DNA of 64,000 nt. Origin: AC-32 sp963717475 (GTDB taxonomy: Bacteria; Actinomycetota; Thermoleophilia; Gaiellales; Gaiellaceae). Below the pieces are notes generated by a model that saw only the letters and a list, made by a program, of their open reading frames with translations, had not been told where the DNA came from and did not search any database. Positions 17,158-25,516 of the stretch are shown in pieces. The DNA lies in contig OY970337.1 of assembly GCA_963717475.1 (NCBI GenBank), positions 2,170,001 through 2,234,000 on the forward strand, written 5' to 3'. Position 1 is the stretch's first letter. Each line of letters begins with the position of its first letter. A program made the translations under genes and the position numbers.

Positions 17158-17171
17158 CGGACCACCTCCTT
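17158..17171 (-). promoter_or_regulatory. Extended Shine-Dalgarno sequence
   Basis: On the minus strand AAAGGAGGTGGTCC matches 13 of 14 bases of the complement of the 16S rRNA 3' tail (GGATCACCTCCTTT). This is far longer than a typical site and lies 17 bp after the O-methyltransferase stop. Something short after it is expected to be translated strongly, or the site holds ribosomes over the following RNA. Confidence 0.55.
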
Positions 17172-17188
17172 TCCGCGGTAGCGACATG

Positions 17189-17782
17189 CTAGCGGTCGGA
17201 GAGGACCACGGACAGCTCGAGCCCGCGATCGAGCGGCAGCGTCACGCTCTCCAGGCTCGGGTCCGCCTGGCGCGCCTGGGAGTACGCGGCCAGCGCGTCG
17301 GCGTGTGAGAGCACGTTGTCGGCGACGAACAGCGCCCCCGGCTCGACCTTGTCGCGAGCCAGCTCGAACAGGCGCTCGTACATCTCCTTCTCGGCGTCGA
17401 TGAAGACGACGTCGAAGACATCGTCGATCGCGGGCAGCGTCTCGAACGCGTCGCCGGGCATGAGCTCGGCCCACTGCTCGAGGCCCGCCTCGGCGATGTT
17501 CGCGCGCCAGGCCTCGACCTTCGCCGGGTCGTGCTCGAGCGAGAGCACGCGCCCGCCGAGGTGGCGGACGCCGGCGGCAAGCCAGATCGTCGAGTAGCCG
17601 CGCGAGCCGCCGAGCTCGAGCACCTCGCAGTCGGTCTGCGGCGCGACGAGCGAAAACAGGAACTGGCCGGTCGTGCGCGCGACCTGCCGGGCGCGCAACT
17701 CGCGCGCGACGCCCTCCTCGCGCTCGCGCCGGTCCTCCTCCTCGAGGCGGGCGAGCACGGCACGGATGCGGTCGTCGAGCAT
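17189..17782 (-). CDS. SAM-dependent O-methyltransferase (YrrM/CCoAOMT-like)
   Basis: 197 residues. Class I methyltransferase with the SAM motif VLELGGSRGYSTIWLAAGV at ~54-72, the acidic motif LSLEHDPAKVEAWRANI, and FDVVFIDAEKEMYERLFEL with the metal-ligand-like DAEK typical of the caffeoyl-CoA O-methyltransferase/YrrM family. VADNVLSH follows. The substrate is unknown. It is divergent from the propeller gene across 72 bp. Downstream on the same strand are the extended ribosome-binding site and the candidate structured RNA, which may be co-transcribed. Confidence 0.85.
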   Translation of the reverse strand: MLDDRIRAVLARLEEEDRREREEGVARELRARQVARTTGQFLFSLVAPQTDCEVLELGGSRGYSTIWLAAGVRHLGGRVLSLEHDPAKVEAWRANIAEAGLEQWAELMPGDAFETLPAIDDVFDVVFIDAEKEMYERLFELARDKVEPGALFVADNVLSHADALAAYSQARQADPSLESVTLPLDRGLELSVVLSDR

Positions 17783-17854
17783 CCCCGGAGCCTAATGCGC
17801 CGCCCGCTCAAGCCTGCGCGATCGGAGCCGAACTCGTGGTCTAGTATTTGCTCA

Positions 17855-18794
17855 ATGGAGTCAACGGTGGGCAGGCGCCTTCCCCTCGTTCTTCTCGGAG
17901 CCGCCGCCTGGGGGTTGTTGGCCATCACCTCGAGCTCTGGGGCCGCTCAGTCACGTGCGAGCCAGACCGTGCGCGGATCGATCCTGGTGGCTTCCAATCA
18001 GGGCCTCTACCGTCGCTACCCGGACGGCCGCCTGAAGCAGTTGACGACGAACGCCAACGACCGCTTTCCGGCGTGGTCGAAAGACGGAAGGCAGGTTGCC
18101 TTCGAGCGCCTCGATCCCCCAAGGCTCGGATGTCCTCTCTTCGTCATGCGGAGTGACGGCACCGGAGCGCACCAGGTCGGCGATGTCATGACCGACTGCT
18201 CGGGTGCCGGCTGGGACCCAGCCGGCCGCCGCCTCGTTTTCGGCGGTGCGCCCCCGGGGGCAAACGGAGCGACGCTCTGGGTCGTGAACGCCGACGGCAC
18301 GGGGTTGAGGCGCCTCCTCCGAGGCCGGGGAGCGAATGCGGAGGGGACGCATCCTGCCTGGTCTCCGAACGGCCGCACGATCGTCTTCGGCTGGACGGCG
18401 ACCCCCTCCGGCCTACTCGCGATCAGGCCGAACGGCAGCGGCCTCCATGCCCTCGTCAAGCCCCCGCCCCGAAGCGGGCGCACCTTCGTTCAGCCCTCCT
18501 GGTCGCGCGACGGCACGCGTCTCGCCTTCGTCCAGGTCGAGCTCGACGAGCAACACGAGAAAGATCGTGGTCGCGACAGCGGGGGGCAGGAAGCGCCGGG
18601 TGCTCGCGCGTCTACCGTTGAACTCCGCGGAGCAGGGCGCTCCCAGCTGGTCGCCGAACGGCTCGCGCGTCGCCTTCTCAGGCGGATGCGGGAAGCAAAT
18701 CTGCGTCTGGACGATCCCGAGTCGAGGCGGTCGCCGCCAGGTCCTGATGCGCGGCCTGTTCTTCCACGCGAGCTGGGGCCCCGGCAGCAGCTAG
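17855..18794 (+). CDS. Exported TolB-like beta-propeller protein (frameshifted)
   Basis: An N-terminal signal sequence (LPLVLLGAAAWGLLAIT) precedes repeated WD40-like/PD40 blades: RFPAWSKDGRQVAFERL, GAGWDPAGRRLVFGG, HPAWSPNGRTIVFGW, QPSWSRDGTRLAFV, and, after a +1 shift near 18551, GAPSWSPNGSRVAFSGG. Stop at 18792-18794; about 312 residues when joined. TolB-type propellers bind protein or glycan partners in the envelope; no Pal or Tol partner is nearby. It converges with the Rieske gene across 20 bp. A second, badly broken propeller gene lies at 53585-54670. Confidence 0.72.
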
Positions 18795-18814
18795 CCGCGG
18801 TTCCTGGCCCCGAG

Positions 18815-19129
18815 CTACGAGAGATCGACCTCGACCTTGCCGTCCTCGACGCGGGTCGGGAAGACCTCGACCGGGAGCACGGCCGGAAGCGTCAAGGCGC
18901 GGCCGGAGCGGATGTCGATGTGCGCGCCGTGGCGCGGGCAGACCGCGTAGCCCTCCTCGAGGTCGAAATCGCCCTCACAAAGCGGGCCGTCGTCGTGCGA
19001 GCAGCGATCCTCGATCGCGTAGAACTCGCCGTCGAGGTTGTAGACGCCGACGGTGATCTGCCCCGCGTGCACGAGCTTGACCGATCCCGGCGGCAGCTCG
19101 TCCACCGGGCCTACCACGGTCCAGGGCAC
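18815..19129 (-). CDS. Rieske-type [2Fe-2S] ferredoxin
   Basis: 104 residues from GTG 19129, whose first base is the last base of the sufU stop. The Rieske cluster motifs are CSHDDGP and CPRHGAHI (C-x-H ... C-x2-H). The small size and position after sufU match the non-haem ferredoxin subunit often found at the end of actinobacterial suf operons. It probably supplies or accepts electrons during Fe-S assembly or serves an oxygenase elsewhere; its exact role is not established. It converges with the propeller gene. Confidence 0.88.
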   Translation of the reverse strand: MPWTVVGPVDELPPGSVKLVHAGQITVGVYNLDGEFYAIEDRCSHDDGPLCEGDFDLEEGYAVCPRHGAHIDIRSGRALTLPAVLPVEVFPTRVEDGKVEVDLS

Positions 19130-19554
19130 TACTTCAGTTCCAGCTCGTCGAGGCCCGCCCACTCCTCCGGGAGCGGCGTCCCCTTCGCACGGTGCAGGGC
19201 GACCTTGAGCACTCCCAGCCCGAGCAGCGCGCATTTGAGCCGGATCGGCGTCAGCGGGATGCCGATCTCCTCGAGCAGGTCCTCCTTGGGCAGCTGGGCG
19301 ATCTCCTGCGCGGTCTTGCCCTTGGCCATCTCCATCAGCATCGAGGTGGACGCCTGGCTGATGGCGCAGCCGCGGCCGGAGAACTTGACCTCGTCGATCG
19401 TCTCGCCGTCGGGTGCGAACTGGACGTAGATCGAGACCTCGTCGCCGCAGAGCGGGTTCATACCCTCCGCGCTCGCGTCGGCGTCCTCGATCACCCCGTG
19501 ACCGCGCGGGTTCTTGTAGTGGTCGAGGATGACCTCTCTGTAGAGATCGTCCAT
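19129..19554 (-). CDS. sufU: Iron-sulfur scaffold / sulfur-transfer protein SufU
   Basis: 141 residues. IscU-like fold in which the zinc or cluster ligands are visible: Cys36 and Asp38 in PLCGDE, Cys63 in GRGCAISQAS and Cys108 in RLKCALL. The ~18-residue insertion between the second and third ligand regions compared with IscU marks it as SufU. In Gram-positive SUF systems SufU accepts persulphide from SufS and activates it. It lies 6 bp downstream of sufS and overlaps the Rieske start by 1 bp, forming sufS-sufU-Rieske. Confidence 0.93.
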   Translation of the reverse strand: MDDLYREVILDHYKNPRGHGVIEDADASAEGMNPLCGDEVSIYVQFAPDGETIDEVKFSGRGCAISQASTSMLMEMAKGKTAQEIAQLPKEDLLEEIGIPLTPIRLKCALLGLGVLKVALHRAKGTPLPEEWAGLDELELK

Positions 19555-19560
19555 GCCGGC

Positions 19561-20806
19561 CTAACCGAGGATCTTCTGGACCTTGTGCAGGCCGTCTACG
19601 AGGCGATCGATCTCCTCGCGGATCGTGTACAGGTAGAAGCTCGCCCGGTTCGTCGCCGCGACGCCGAAACGCGTCATCAGCGGCTGGCAGCAGTGGTGGC
19701 CGGCGCGGATGGCGATCCCTTCCGAGTCGAGGATCTGGGCGACATCGTGCGGGTGGATCTCGCCGAGGTTGAACGAGACGATCCCCGCGCGCCGGTCGGC
19801 CGGCGGGCCGTAGAGCGTCATGCCCTGGGATCTCCGCGAGCCGTTCGAGGGCGTAGGCCGCGAGCTCCTGCTCGTGCCGCTCGATCGCCGCGACACCGAT
19901 CTCGTTCAGGTAGTCGATCGCGGCGCCGAACCCGACCGCCTCCGCGATCGGCGACGTCCCGGCCTCGAACTTGTGCGGCAGCTCGCCCCAGGTCGTCTCC
20001 TCGAAGCGGACCTTGCTGATCATGTGGCCGCCGAGGTTGAACGGCTCCATCGCCTCGAGCAGCTCGCGCCGGCCCCAAAGGGCACCGACGCCCGAGGGCC
20101 CGCACATCTTGTGCGCCGAGAACGCGAAGAAGTCACAGCCGAGCGCCTGGACGTCGACCGGGTGGTGCGGTGCCGCCTGGGCGCCGTCGACGACCAGGAT
20201 CGCGCCCTGCGCGTGGGCCCACTCCGCGAGCTTCTCGACGGGGTTGATCGTGCCGAGCGCGTTCGAGACCAGGTTGTTCGCAACGACCTTGACGTTGCCC
20301 TCGCCCGCAATCGCCTCGAGGTCGCCGAGGTCGAGCTCGCCGTCGGCGTTGACGTGGATCATCCGGAAGCCGGCGCCGGTGCGCTTCGCCATGTACTGCC
20401 ACGGGACGAAGTTCGAGTGGTGCTCGAGCTCCGTGACCACGACGAGGTCGCCCGGGCCGAGGTTGTTCAGTCCCCACGAATAGGCGACGAGGTTCAGCGC
20501 CTCGGTCGCTTGCCGCGTGAAGATGACCTCGCGCGAGGACGGGGCGTTCACGAACGACGCGACCAGCTCTCGCGCGTGCTCGAACTCGGCCGTCGCGCGC
20601 TCGGAGAGCGTGTACACACCACGGTGCACGTTCGCGTACGAGGTCTCGTAGAACGTGGTCATCTTGTCGAGCACCTGCCGCGGTTTTTGCGCTGTCACGG
20701 CCGAGTCGAGGTAGGCGAGCGGCTTACCGTGAATCGACTGCTCGAAGATCGGGAAATCGGCCCGCAGGCGCGCGACTTCGAGCGTGGGTGGAGATGTGGC
20801 CACCAT
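19561..20806 (-). CDS. sufS: Cysteine desulfurase SufS (frameshifted)
   Basis: Class V PLP enzyme that releases sulphur from cysteine for Fe-S assembly. Present: YLDSAVTAQKP, ANVHRGVYTLSERAT, TELEHHSNFVPWQ, VDGAQAAPHHPVDV, and the PLP lysine in FFAFSAHKMCGPSG. After a +1 shift near 19832 (LAEIPG to MTLYGPP), the C-terminal domain carries the persulphide cysteine in AGHHCCQPLMTRFG. Start ATG 20806; ~415 residues. One extra base on the minus strand explains the break. It is divergent from the first of the tandem cytochromes across only 28 bp, so both promoters must overlap. Confidence 0.9.
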
Positions 20807-20834
20807 GGCGCTATCGTACCCGTGTACCGGGTCT

Positions 20835-22230
20835 ATGAAGTTGCGCATTCTTTCAGGAGGGGTCCTGCTCGCGTTCGTGGTGATCGCGGCCGGCTGCGGC
20901 AGCAGCGGCGGCGGCGGTGCGGGCTCGCAGAATGCTGCGCTGGCGAAGCTGCCGGGCGCGCACGTCTTCAAGACCGCCGGCTGCTCTGGCTGTCACACCC
21001 TCAAGGCCGCGAACGCGAAGGGCCAGGTCGGGCCGAACCTCGACGAGCTGAAGCCCGACGAGGTGACCGTGGCGTCCCAGGTGCGGACGGGCGGAAACGG
21101 CATGCCGGCATTCGGCGACCGCCTGTCGAGCACGCAGATCGACCAGGTCGCGTCGTACGTGTCGAAGGCCGCCAAGAGCTCCGGCCAGGTGTTGGGGTTC
21201 AAGCCCGACAACACGACGATCGCGAGCTGCGAAAAGACCAACAAACAGTTCTGCTTCCGCCAGGCGTTCGGGAACCTCGCCTACAAGGAAGGCCCCGAGA
21301 AGGCGCTCGCCGAGCTCGCGAAGGACGACAAGTCGATCTCCGGGGTGCACGCCGACTGCCACCAGATCACGCACTGGGTCGGTCGCGCCGGCCTCGTCTA
21401 CTACGACAACCATGCGGGTGTCGCGCTCTCGCACGGCGCGATGACGTGCAACTCCGGCTACTACCACGGCGTGATGCAGATGGCCTTCTCCGGGCTCCCC
21501 AAGCCTGCGGTCATCGCCAAGGCGAAGAAGCTCTGCTCCGTTCCGGCAGTGAACACGAGCGATTTCCTGCTCTACCAGTGCGTGCACGGCCTCGGGCACG
21601 GTCTGATGATCTACAGCACCGACGATCTGCCCTGGTCGCTCAAGGCCTGCCACAAGCTGCCGAACCAGTTCGACCAGATCTCCTGCACGGGCGGCGTCTT
21701 CATGCAGAACCTCGACACGACGATGGGCGTCTCGAAGTACCTGAAGACGAGCAACCCGATCTATCCGTGCAACATCGTCACCGAGCAGGACAAGTACTAC
21801 TGCTACCTCCAGGTGACCTCGCGGATCCTGACAGTCGACGGCTTCAACTGGTCGAAGACGGCCGGCCTGGTGCCGCAAGGCCGAGAAGGGGTGGGTCGAG
21901 ATCTGCTTCGAGTCCTACGGCCGCGACGCCTCCGGCTCGACCGAGTACCACCCGGACGCCACCGTCCAGATCTGCAGGCTGGCCGGCAAGAACGCCAGCG
22001 GCTGCATCTACGGCGCAGCCCGCGACTACGGAAACAACTACGCCGGCGGCAAGGACTCCGTCACGGTCTGCGCAGCCAGCCCCGTCGCCTGGAAGGCCCG
22101 CTGTTACGAGGGAACCGGGACGATCGTCGGCGCGCTGCACCGGTCGACCGAGGATCGCACCGCGGGCTGCAAGGATCTCGTGCCGAAGAAGTACGTGCGC
22201 GCCTGCCTCAAGGGCGCCGCAGTCCTCTAG
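20835..22230 (+). CDS. Lipoprotein cytochrome c with Cys/His-rich domain, copy A (frameshifted)
   Basis: About 464 residues. Signal peptide with lipobox (VVIAAGC), then a monohaem cytochrome c domain with haem motif CSGCH and a later GGNGMP Met ligand. The remaining ~330 residues form a second domain rich in conserved Cys and His: DCHQITHWVGR, CNSGYYHGVMQ, CVHGLGHGLM, SCTGGVFMQN, CYLQVTSRIL, CFESYGRDASG. A +1 shift near 21866 interrupts it (KTAG to WCRKAEKGW), but the downstream phase stays fully colinear with copy B, so the gene is probably intact. I do not know a function for the second domain. It is surface-attached on the outer face of the membrane and lies between sufS and sufD. Confidence 0.8.
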
Positions 22231-22246
22231 AACCGGGGCCACGGTT

Positions 22247-23626
22247 GTGAAGCTCCGCTTTGCACCGGCCGCGGCCGTTCTCGCGATCGTGACCCTGACT
22301 GCCGGTTGCGGCGGCGGGTCGTCGAAGAACGACGCGCTGGCGAAGTCGCCCGGCGCGCACCTCTTCAAGACCGCCGGCTGCTCCGGCTGCCACACGCTCA
22401 AGGCTGCGAACGCGAAGGGCCAGGTCGGGCCGAACCTCGACGAGCTCAAGCCGGACGAGTCGACGGTGGCCCGCCAGGTGCGCGTGGGCGGCAACGGGAT
22501 GCCGTCCTTCAAGGAGCGGCTCTCCGCCGCCCAGATCTCCCAGGTCGCGGATTACGTCTTCAACGCGGCGAAGAGCTCCGGCCAGGCCGGGCCCTTCAAG
22601 CCCGACGGCACCACGATCGCCGCCTGCGAGCAGAGCAACAAGCCGTTCTGCTTCCGCCAGGCGTTCGGGAACCTCGCTTACAAGGAGGGCCCGGAGAAGG
22701 CGCTCGCCGAGCTCGCCAAGGACGACCAATCGGTCGCCGGGGTGCGCGCCGACTGCCACCAGATCTCGCACTGGGTCGGGCGCGCGGGCCTCACGTACTA
22801 CAAGAACGACGCGGGGGCCGCGCTCTCACACGGAGCGATGACCTGCAACTCGGGCTACTACCACGGCGTGATGCAGCTCGCCTTCGCGGGGCTTCCGCGG
22901 CCCGCCGTCATCGTCAAGGCGAAGAAGCTCTGCAGCGCCCCGGCCATGAACAAGAACGAGTTCCTCCTGTACCAGTGCGTCCACGGCCTCGGCCACGGGC
23001 TGATGATCTACAGCGGCGACGACCTGCCCTGGTCGCTCGGCACCTGCCACAAGCTGGACGATCCCATCAACCGCGACTCGTGCACCGGCGGCGTCTTCAT
23101 GCAGAACTTCGACACGACGATGGGCGTCTCGAAGTACCTGAAGGCGAAGGACCCGATCTATCCCTGCAACGCCGTCGGCGAGAACGACAAGTCCTACTGC
23201 TACCTGATCGTCACCGCGCGCATCCTCGCCCTCGACCACTACAACTGGTCGAAGACCGCGTGGTGGTGCCGGCGGAGCGAGAAGGACTGGGTCGCGACGT
23301 GCTTCGAGTCGTTCGGCCGCGACGCCTCCGGCTTCACGAACTACCACGCGGGCAAGACGGTTCGCATCTGCCGTCAGGCCGGCAGGAACCTGACCGACTG
23401 CCTCGACGGAGCCTCGTGGGACTTCGCAAACAACTACGCCGCCGGCAGGCAATCGGTCGCGCTCTGCACCGCCGCGCCGCAGAGCTACAAGGCTCGCTGC
23501 TACGAGGGCCTCGGCACGGTCGTCAGCTCGATCCACGGGTCCGCAGCCGATCGGCGGGCGGCGTGCCGGTCACTCGTCCCGAGTCGCTACCTGCGCAGCT
23601 GCCTGCTCGGCGCGGGCGTTATCTAG
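22247..23626 (+). CDS. Lipoprotein cytochrome c with Cys/His-rich domain, copy B
   Basis: 459 residues, an intact paralogue of copy A 16 bp downstream. Lipobox LTAGC with Cys21; haem motif CSGCH at 45-49; probable axial Met85 in GGNGMPSF. The C-terminal domain (~125-459) has 18 cysteines and ordered motifs: C170-H171-x3-H175, C200-NSGYYHGVM, C244-x-H246-x3-H250, C279-TGGVFMQN, C318 and C352-FESFGRDASG. The even number of cysteines and export signal suggest disulphides; the paired Cys-His motifs could bind copper or haem. The start GTG 22247 is preferred over TTG two bases earlier, which is out of phase. Family name unknown to me; an extracellular redox role is inference. Confidence 0.82.
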   Translation: MKLRFAPAAAVLAIVTLTAGCGGGSSKNDALAKSPGAHLFKTAGCSGCHTLKAANAKGQVGPNLDELKPDESTVARQVRVGGNGMPSFKERLSAAQISQVADYVFNAAKSSGQAGPFKPDGTTIAACEQSNKPFCFRQAFGNLAYKEGPEKALAELAKDDQSVAGVRADCHQISHWVGRAGLTYYKNDAGAALSHGAMTCNSGYYHGVMQLAFAGLPRPAVIVKAKKLCSAPAMNKNEFLLYQCVHGLGHGLMIYSGDDLPWSLGTCHKLDDPINRDSCTGGVFMQNFDTTMGVSKYLKAKDPIYPCNAVGENDKSYCYLIVTARILALDHYNWSKTAWWCRRSEKDWVATCFESFGRDASGFTNYHAGKTVRICRQAGRNLTDCLDGASWDFANNYAAGRQSVALCTAAPQSYKARCYEGLGTVVSSIHGSAADRRAACRSLVPSRYLRSCLLGAGVI

Positions 23627-23629
23627 CAG

Positions 23630-24808
23630 CTAGGAGGCCTGGGGGATGCGCGCCTCGAGCGCGCTCGTGACCGCCTCGCGCACCGGCTCGAGCTCGATCC
23701 GGTCGAGCACGTCCTGGAAGAACCCGCGCACGACCAGGCGCTCGGCCTCGGGCCGCGGCAGGCCGCGGGCCATCAGGTAGAAGAGCTGCTCGCGGTCGAC
23801 GCGGCCCACGGTTGCGCCGTGGGTGCAGCGCACGTCGTTGGCGAGGATCTCGAGGCCGGGGATGGGAACCGCGTGCGTCGTCGGCGACAGCATCAGGTTC
23901 CGGCACTCCTGGTACGCGTTCGTCTTCTGGGCGTCCTCTTCGACGCGGATCATCCCGCGCCACACCGCGGTCGCGTGATCGCGGAGCGCGCCCTTGAAGG
24001 CGAAGTCCGACTCGGTGTTCGGCGCGATGTGCTCCTGGAAGGTGTCGTAGTCGAGGTGCTGCTCGCCGTCGGCGAAATACGCGCCGGTCACGCGCGAGGT
24101 CGCGCCCGGGCCGGCGAGGTCGTTCTGGATCCGCACCTTGCCCCTCTTCGAGCCGAAGCCGCCGCTGACCCAGTCGAGCTCGGCGTCGCGGTCGACCCGC
24201 GCGTGGTGCGAGGCGAAGTGCCAGGTTTCCTGCGAGAGGTTCTGGAGCGAGACGTACTCGAGCTTCGCGGCCTGCTCGACGAACAGCTCGGCGACGCCAT
24301 TGAAGTAGCCGCTCAGCTCAGGCGACGCCGACGCGTACTCCTCGACGAGCGAGAAGCGCGAGCCCTCGCCCGCGACGACGAGCAGCCGCCAGAAAAGCGA
24401 GCCCTGCTCGACGGCGTTCGTGACGCGCACGAACAGCGGGCGCTCGAGCTCGACTCCCGCGGGAACCTCGACGAGCAGCCCGTGCTGCCAGGCGGCCGCG
24501 TTGTGGGCGGCAAACTTGTCGTCCTGCCAGCCGACGAGCGATCCGAGCCGCTCGTGGTCGTCGCGCAGCGGCTCGAACCGGATCCCCTCCGGCGCCCGGA
24601 CGATCTCGATCCCGGTCTCGGTGACGACGGCCTCGGCGGCCACGTCCAGCTCCAGCATGGACGGAACGGCCACAGCCGGGGCCTGGCCCCGGTCGTGTCC
24701 GAAAGCGTCAGGGTCGAATCCGCGGAGGTCGGTGAAGCGCCAGTGCTCCTGGGTCGTGTCGGGGACCGGCAGCGCGTTGTAGCGCTCGAGCGCATCGGCC
24801 CTAGGCAC
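23630..24808 (-). CDS. sufD: Fe-S assembly protein SufD
   Basis: 392 residues from GTG 24808. SufB/SufD-family core beta-helix: VEEYASASPELSGYFNGVAE, EYVSLQNLSQETWHFASHHA, GATSRVTGAYFADGEQHLDY, HATAVWRGMIRVEEDAQKTN, and the C-terminal segment VRCTHGATVGRVDREQLFYLMARGL. SufD forms the SufBC2D scaffold with SufB and SufC and helps iron entry. The start overlaps the end of the upstream VOC gene by 8 bp, so sufC-sufB-VOC-VOC-sufD reads as one operon. It converges with cytochrome copy B with 3 bp between the stops. Confidence 0.92.
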   Translation of the reverse strand: MPRADALERYNALPVPDTTQEHWRFTDLRGFDPDAFGHDRGQAPAVAVPSMLELDVAAEAVVTETGIEIVRAPEGIRFEPLRDDHERLGSLVGWQDDKFAAHNAAAWQHGLLVEVPAGVELERPLFVRVTNAVEQGSLFWRLLVVAGEGSRFSLVEEYASASPELSGYFNGVAELFVEQAAKLEYVSLQNLSQETWHFASHHARVDRDAELDWVSGGFGSKRGKVRIQNDLAGPGATSRVTGAYFADGEQHLDYDTFQEHIAPNTESDFAFKGALRDHATAVWRGMIRVEEDAQKTNAYQECRNLMLSPTTHAVPIPGLEILANDVRCTHGATVGRVDREQLFYLMARGLPRPEAERLVVRGFFQDVLDRIELEPVREAVTSALEARIPQAS

Positions 24809-25151
24809 GGGGCGCGTACCTCCGGTGCAAAATGACCGTGTTTCCGTCCGGGTCCTTGCAGAAGCCCATGTGGCAGACCCCGGTGTCCTCGATCCCGACG
24901 AGCTCACCGCCGCCGGCGACCAGCTCGTCGCAGGCGGCCTTCACGTCCGGCACGCGGAGCGCGACCCCAGCCACGTTCGCCTGGAACGGCTCGCCGTCCG
25001 CCTCGGGGCTCCAGAAGGAGAAGGTGACGTTCGGCGCCTCGACCTCGCCGTTCGCGCCGGGCTCCAGGCCGAGCACGTCCCGGTACCAACCGACCGCGCG
25101 CTCGATGTCCCGCGTCGGGATCGTGACGAAATCGACCGTCTCGACGTTCAT
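24801..25151 (-). CDS. VOC-family (glyoxalase/bleomycin-resistance fold) protein 1
   Basis: 116 residues. Two betaalphabetabetabeta modules: VDFVTIPTRDIERAVGWYRDVLGLEP and, later, VAGVALRVPDVKAACDELVAGGGELVG with GVCHMGFCKDPDGNTVILHRR. The vicinal-oxygen-chelate fold suggests a metal-dependent lyase, dioxygenase or a binding protein; the substrate is unknown. It is one of two related VOC genes placed between sufB and sufD, overlapping both neighbours by a few bases, hence co-translated with the SUF proteins. Confidence 0.82.
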   Translation of the reverse strand: MNVETVDFVTIPTRDIERAVGWYRDVLGLEPGANGEVEAPNVTFSFWSPEADGEPFQANVAGVALRVPDVKAACDELVAGGGELVGIEDTGVCHMGFCKDPDGNTVILHRRYAPRA

Positions 25152-25516
25152 CTCGGCGGCGCGTAGCGACGGTGCAGCATGAGCGCGTTCCCATCCGGAT
25201 CGGAGAAGAACGCCATGTGGCAGACGCTCGAGTCGCGGGTCTCGCCGTGGAACTCGACGCCCTTGGCCTCGAGCTCACTCCGCGCCTCCTCCACATCCGG
25301 GACACGCAGCGCGACGTGCGCCGTGTGCGGAGCCGAGAACTTCTGCCCGATCGCCTCCATGTCGATCAGGTAGACGCTGAGGTTCTCGCCCAGCTGGAAC
25401 TCGGGGAAGCCGCTCTCGGTGACCTGCTCGAGCCCGAGCGTGTCGCGGTAGAACCGCGTCGCCCGCTCCATGTCTGTCACCGGGACGGAGATGAAATCCG
25501 TCCGCTCGACGATCAA
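25148..25516 (-). CDS. VOC-family (glyoxalase/bleomycin-resistance fold) protein 2
   Basis: About 122 residues. VOC fold with RTDFISVPVTDMERATRFY, TAHVALRVPDVEEARSEL and SSVCHMAFFSDPDGNALMLHRR, closely similar in pattern to the adjacent VOC gene, so the pair arose by duplication. I chose TTG 25516 because it overlaps the sufB TGA as TTGA, mirroring the coupled junctions nearby; no ATG or GTG lies close in phase. Substrate unknown. The C-terminal CHM-x-F-x-DPDGN-x4-LHRRYAP signature is shared by both copies. Confidence 0.78.
   Translation of the reverse strand: MIVERTDFISVPVTDMERATRFYRDTLGLEQVTESGFPEFQLGENLSVYLIDMEAIGQKFSAPHTAHVALRVPDVEEARSELEAKGVEFHGETRDSSVCHMAFFSDPDGNALMLHRRYAPPR

Noticed and set aside
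17158..17180. Plus-strand GGACCACCTCCTTTC resembling the 16S rRNA 3' end
   Set aside because: No rRNA sequence precedes it. It is the complement of a strong Shine-Dalgarno site on the minus strand.
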